From contig CABUQI010000096.1 in assembly GCA_902493545.1 (NCBI GenBank), forward strand, positions 1-5,185: 5,185 nucleotides of DNA. Direction: 5' to 3'. The position numbers were made by a program, and so were the translations under genes. The stretch's first letter is position 1; each line of letters begins with the position of its first letter. Source of the stretch: an uncultured Collinsella sp. (GTDB lineage Bacteria; Actinomycetota; Coriobacteriia; Coriobacteriales; Coriobacteriaceae). The notes beneath the pieces were generated by a model. The model did no database searches. It saw only the letters and a list, made by a program, of their open reading frames with translations, and was not told the origin of the DNA. Shown piece after piece: positions 3,849 to 5,185 of the stretch.

Positions 3849-5185
3849 CTAGAGGGCGCAGGCAACCTTGTAGCCATCGCCGATGGCATCGCGGATGTTG
3901 CCGCACTTGTTGGCATCGCCCAGCACGTGGGTGGCAACGCCGGCAGCAGCAAGGTCGTCGGCCAGCTTGGTATTGGGACGATAACCCATGGCAAGCACCA
4001 GCGTATCGGCATCGGCGATGGTGTGGACCTCGCCATCCTTCTCGTAGCTGATGGCATCCTCGGTAATCTCGGTCACCTTGGCCTCGGTCAGCACGTGGAC
4101 GCCCTTGGAGAGCATGCGCGTGATGAGCACCGCGCGACCGGCGCCGCCCTCGTTAGCGGCGAGCGTCTTGGTCATCTCGATAACGGTGACATCGCGGTTG
4201 GCCGGCGACAGGTCGTTGACCAGCGGGGCCAGGTAGTCGGCCGTCTCGCAACCGACGGTGCCGCCGCCGACGATGACAATCTTCTTGCCCGGGAAAGCCT
4301 TGCCACCCAGCAGGTCGTCAGCTGTCATAACCTGCTTAAAGCCCTGCATAAAAGCCGGGGCGATAGGCTCGGCGCCATAAGCCAGAACAACCTCGTAACC
4401 CGCGTAGTCACGCTGGATATCCTCGGCCGTGAGCTCGGTACCAAAGACGCACGTGACGCCTGCCTCGGCCAAGCGACGGTACTGATACTTGATCACGCGG
4501 GTGAGCTCCTGCTTTGCCGGCGGCACGGCCGCGATGCGCATCTCGCCGCCCGGCTCATCCTGCTTATCCACGAGCACCACGTTGTGGCCGCGCTTGGCGG
4601 CAATGTAAGCTGCCTCCATGCCCGCAGGACCAGCGCCCACAACCAGTACGTTCTTGGCCTCGGCGGCAGGCTCGTAACCGGCCTCGTCGCGCTCAACATC
4701 GGGGTTGGCGGTGCAGGAGATGCGCTTGCCAAACATGATGCCGTTCAAGCAGCGCAGGCAGCCAATGCAGGGACGGATGTCGTCGGCGTTGCCGGCAGCG
4801 GCCTTGTTGCAGAACTCGGCATCGCACAGATTGGCGCGGCCCATCATGCAGATGTCGGCAGCGCCGTCCTCGATCAGCTCCTCGGCGATCCAGGCCTCGT
4901 TAATACGTCCGACCGTGGCAACGGGAATGTTGACGTGCTTTTTGATCTCGCGCGAGCAGGCGGCATGCGAGGCCTGCTGGGTACCAGCGGCGGGAATCGC
5001 GGAGCCGCGCTTGATGGTGGTACCGCCCGACACGTGAATCATGTCGACGCCGGCCTTCTCCAGACGACGCGAGACGTAGATCATGTCGTTGAGGGTCAGG
5101 CCGCCATCGGTGTACTCATCGCCCGAGATGCGGACGTCGATGATAAAGTCCTTGCCGCAGCGCTCGCGAATCTCGGCGATGACCT
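3849..5185 (-). CDS. NAD(P)H:flavin oxidoreductase, 2-enoate / 2,4-dienoyl-CoA reductase type, N-terminus outside the window
   Basis: Cytoplasmic flavoprotein of the old-yellow-enzyme family that moves electrons from NAD(P)H through FAD, a 4Fe-4S cluster and FMN to reduce an activated C=C bond or similar substrate. About 445 residues are visible of a usual 640-680; the frame is open to the right edge, so an internal ATG at 5084 is not the start. Reading from the N-terminal side: the end of the FMN barrel with DVRISGDEYTDGG, MIHVSGG, IPVATVGRI and MMGRANL; the Fe-S motif CIGCLRC with the fourth Cys in RISCTANP (codons at 4713-4769, spacing C-x2-C-x2-C-x11-C); the first dinucleotide fold VLVVGAGPAGMEAAY (around 4620-4650); the second fold IVIVGGGTVGCETADYLA (around 4240-4270); and the typical closing LGDANKCGNIRDAI. 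The E. coli FadH motif WHEAR is absent and its C-x3-C spacing differs, so the substrate is not a safe guess. Relatives include FadH, clostridial 2-enoate reductase, trimethylamine dehydrogenase and the bile-acid enzymes BaiCD/BaiH. Confidence 0.92.
   Translation of the reverse strand, partial: VIAEIRERCGKDFIIDVRISGDEYTDGGLTLNDMIYVSRRLEKAGVDMIHVSGGTTIKRGSAIPAAGTQQASHAACSREIKKHVNIPVATVGRINEAWIAEELIEDGAADICMMGRANLCDAEFCNKAAAGNADDIRPCIGCLRCLNGIMFGKRISCTANPDVERDEAGYEPAAEAKNVLVVGAGPAGMEAAYIAAKRGHNVVLVDKQDEPGGEMRIAAVPPAKQELTRVIKYQYRRLAEAGVTCVFGTELTAEDIQRDYAGYEVVLAYGAEPIAPAFMQGFKQVMTADDLLGGKAFPGKKIVIVGGGTVGCETADYLAPLVNDLSPANRDVTVIEMTKTLAANEGGAGRAVLITRMLSKGVHVLTEAKVTEITEDAISYEKDGEVHTIADADTLVLAMGYRPNTKLADDLAAAGVATHVLGDANKCGNIRDAIGDGYKVACAL

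Noticed and set aside
4051..5037. Plus-strand ORFs opposite the oxidoreductase
   Set aside because: These are antisense shadows of a strongly conserved flavoprotein.

Overview
The window looks like part of a moderately GC-rich bacterial chromosome. Compact genes, LacI and GntR/FCD regulators, and a flavin-type enoate reductase with an Fe-S cluster fit an anaerobic gut Actinobacterium of the Coriobacteriia (Collinsella-like). That placement is inferred from style and protein feel only; there is no rRNA or marker gene here to prove it.

Layout. (1) Positions 1-838, minus strand: a LacI-family repressor, cut by the left edge of the window. (2) 965-1657, minus strand: a complete GntR-family regulator with an FCD ligand domain, reading toward the LacI gene. 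(3) 1700-2159: a 460-base gap without a convincing gene. It holds a terminator-like hairpin with no matching gene, a 160-base element bounded by 30-base inverted repeats, and a 60-base array of six 10-base units (three 20-base units) directly before the next gene. (4) 2160-3251, plus strand: a complete 363-residue AAA+ ATPase with a C-terminal winged-helix-like region, resembling Orc1/Cdc6-type or AAA_16 ATPases. (5) 3271-3423: an ordered array of palindromic GACGNAAA motifs, then a strong bidirectional terminator at 3425-3456. (6) 3510-3749, plus strand: the C-terminal remnant of a second GntR/FCD regulator. (7) 3784-3822: a hairpin terminator shared with the convergent gene. (8) 3849-5185, minus strand: the C-terminal two thirds of an old-yellow-enzyme-type NAD(P)H:flavin oxidoreductase with a four-cysteine Fe-S motif and two dinucleotide-binding folds, cut by the right edge.

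The outer genes are ordinary regulators and catabolic enzymes. The region from about 1720 to 3456 stands out. A lone AAA+ ATPase has a tandem-repeat array at its promoter and a palindrome array after its stop codon, with a long inverted-repeat element upstream and a truncated regulator downstream. The sequence directly shows these repeats. Their meaning (autoregulation, an origin-like or mobile module, or dispersed genomic repeats) is inference.
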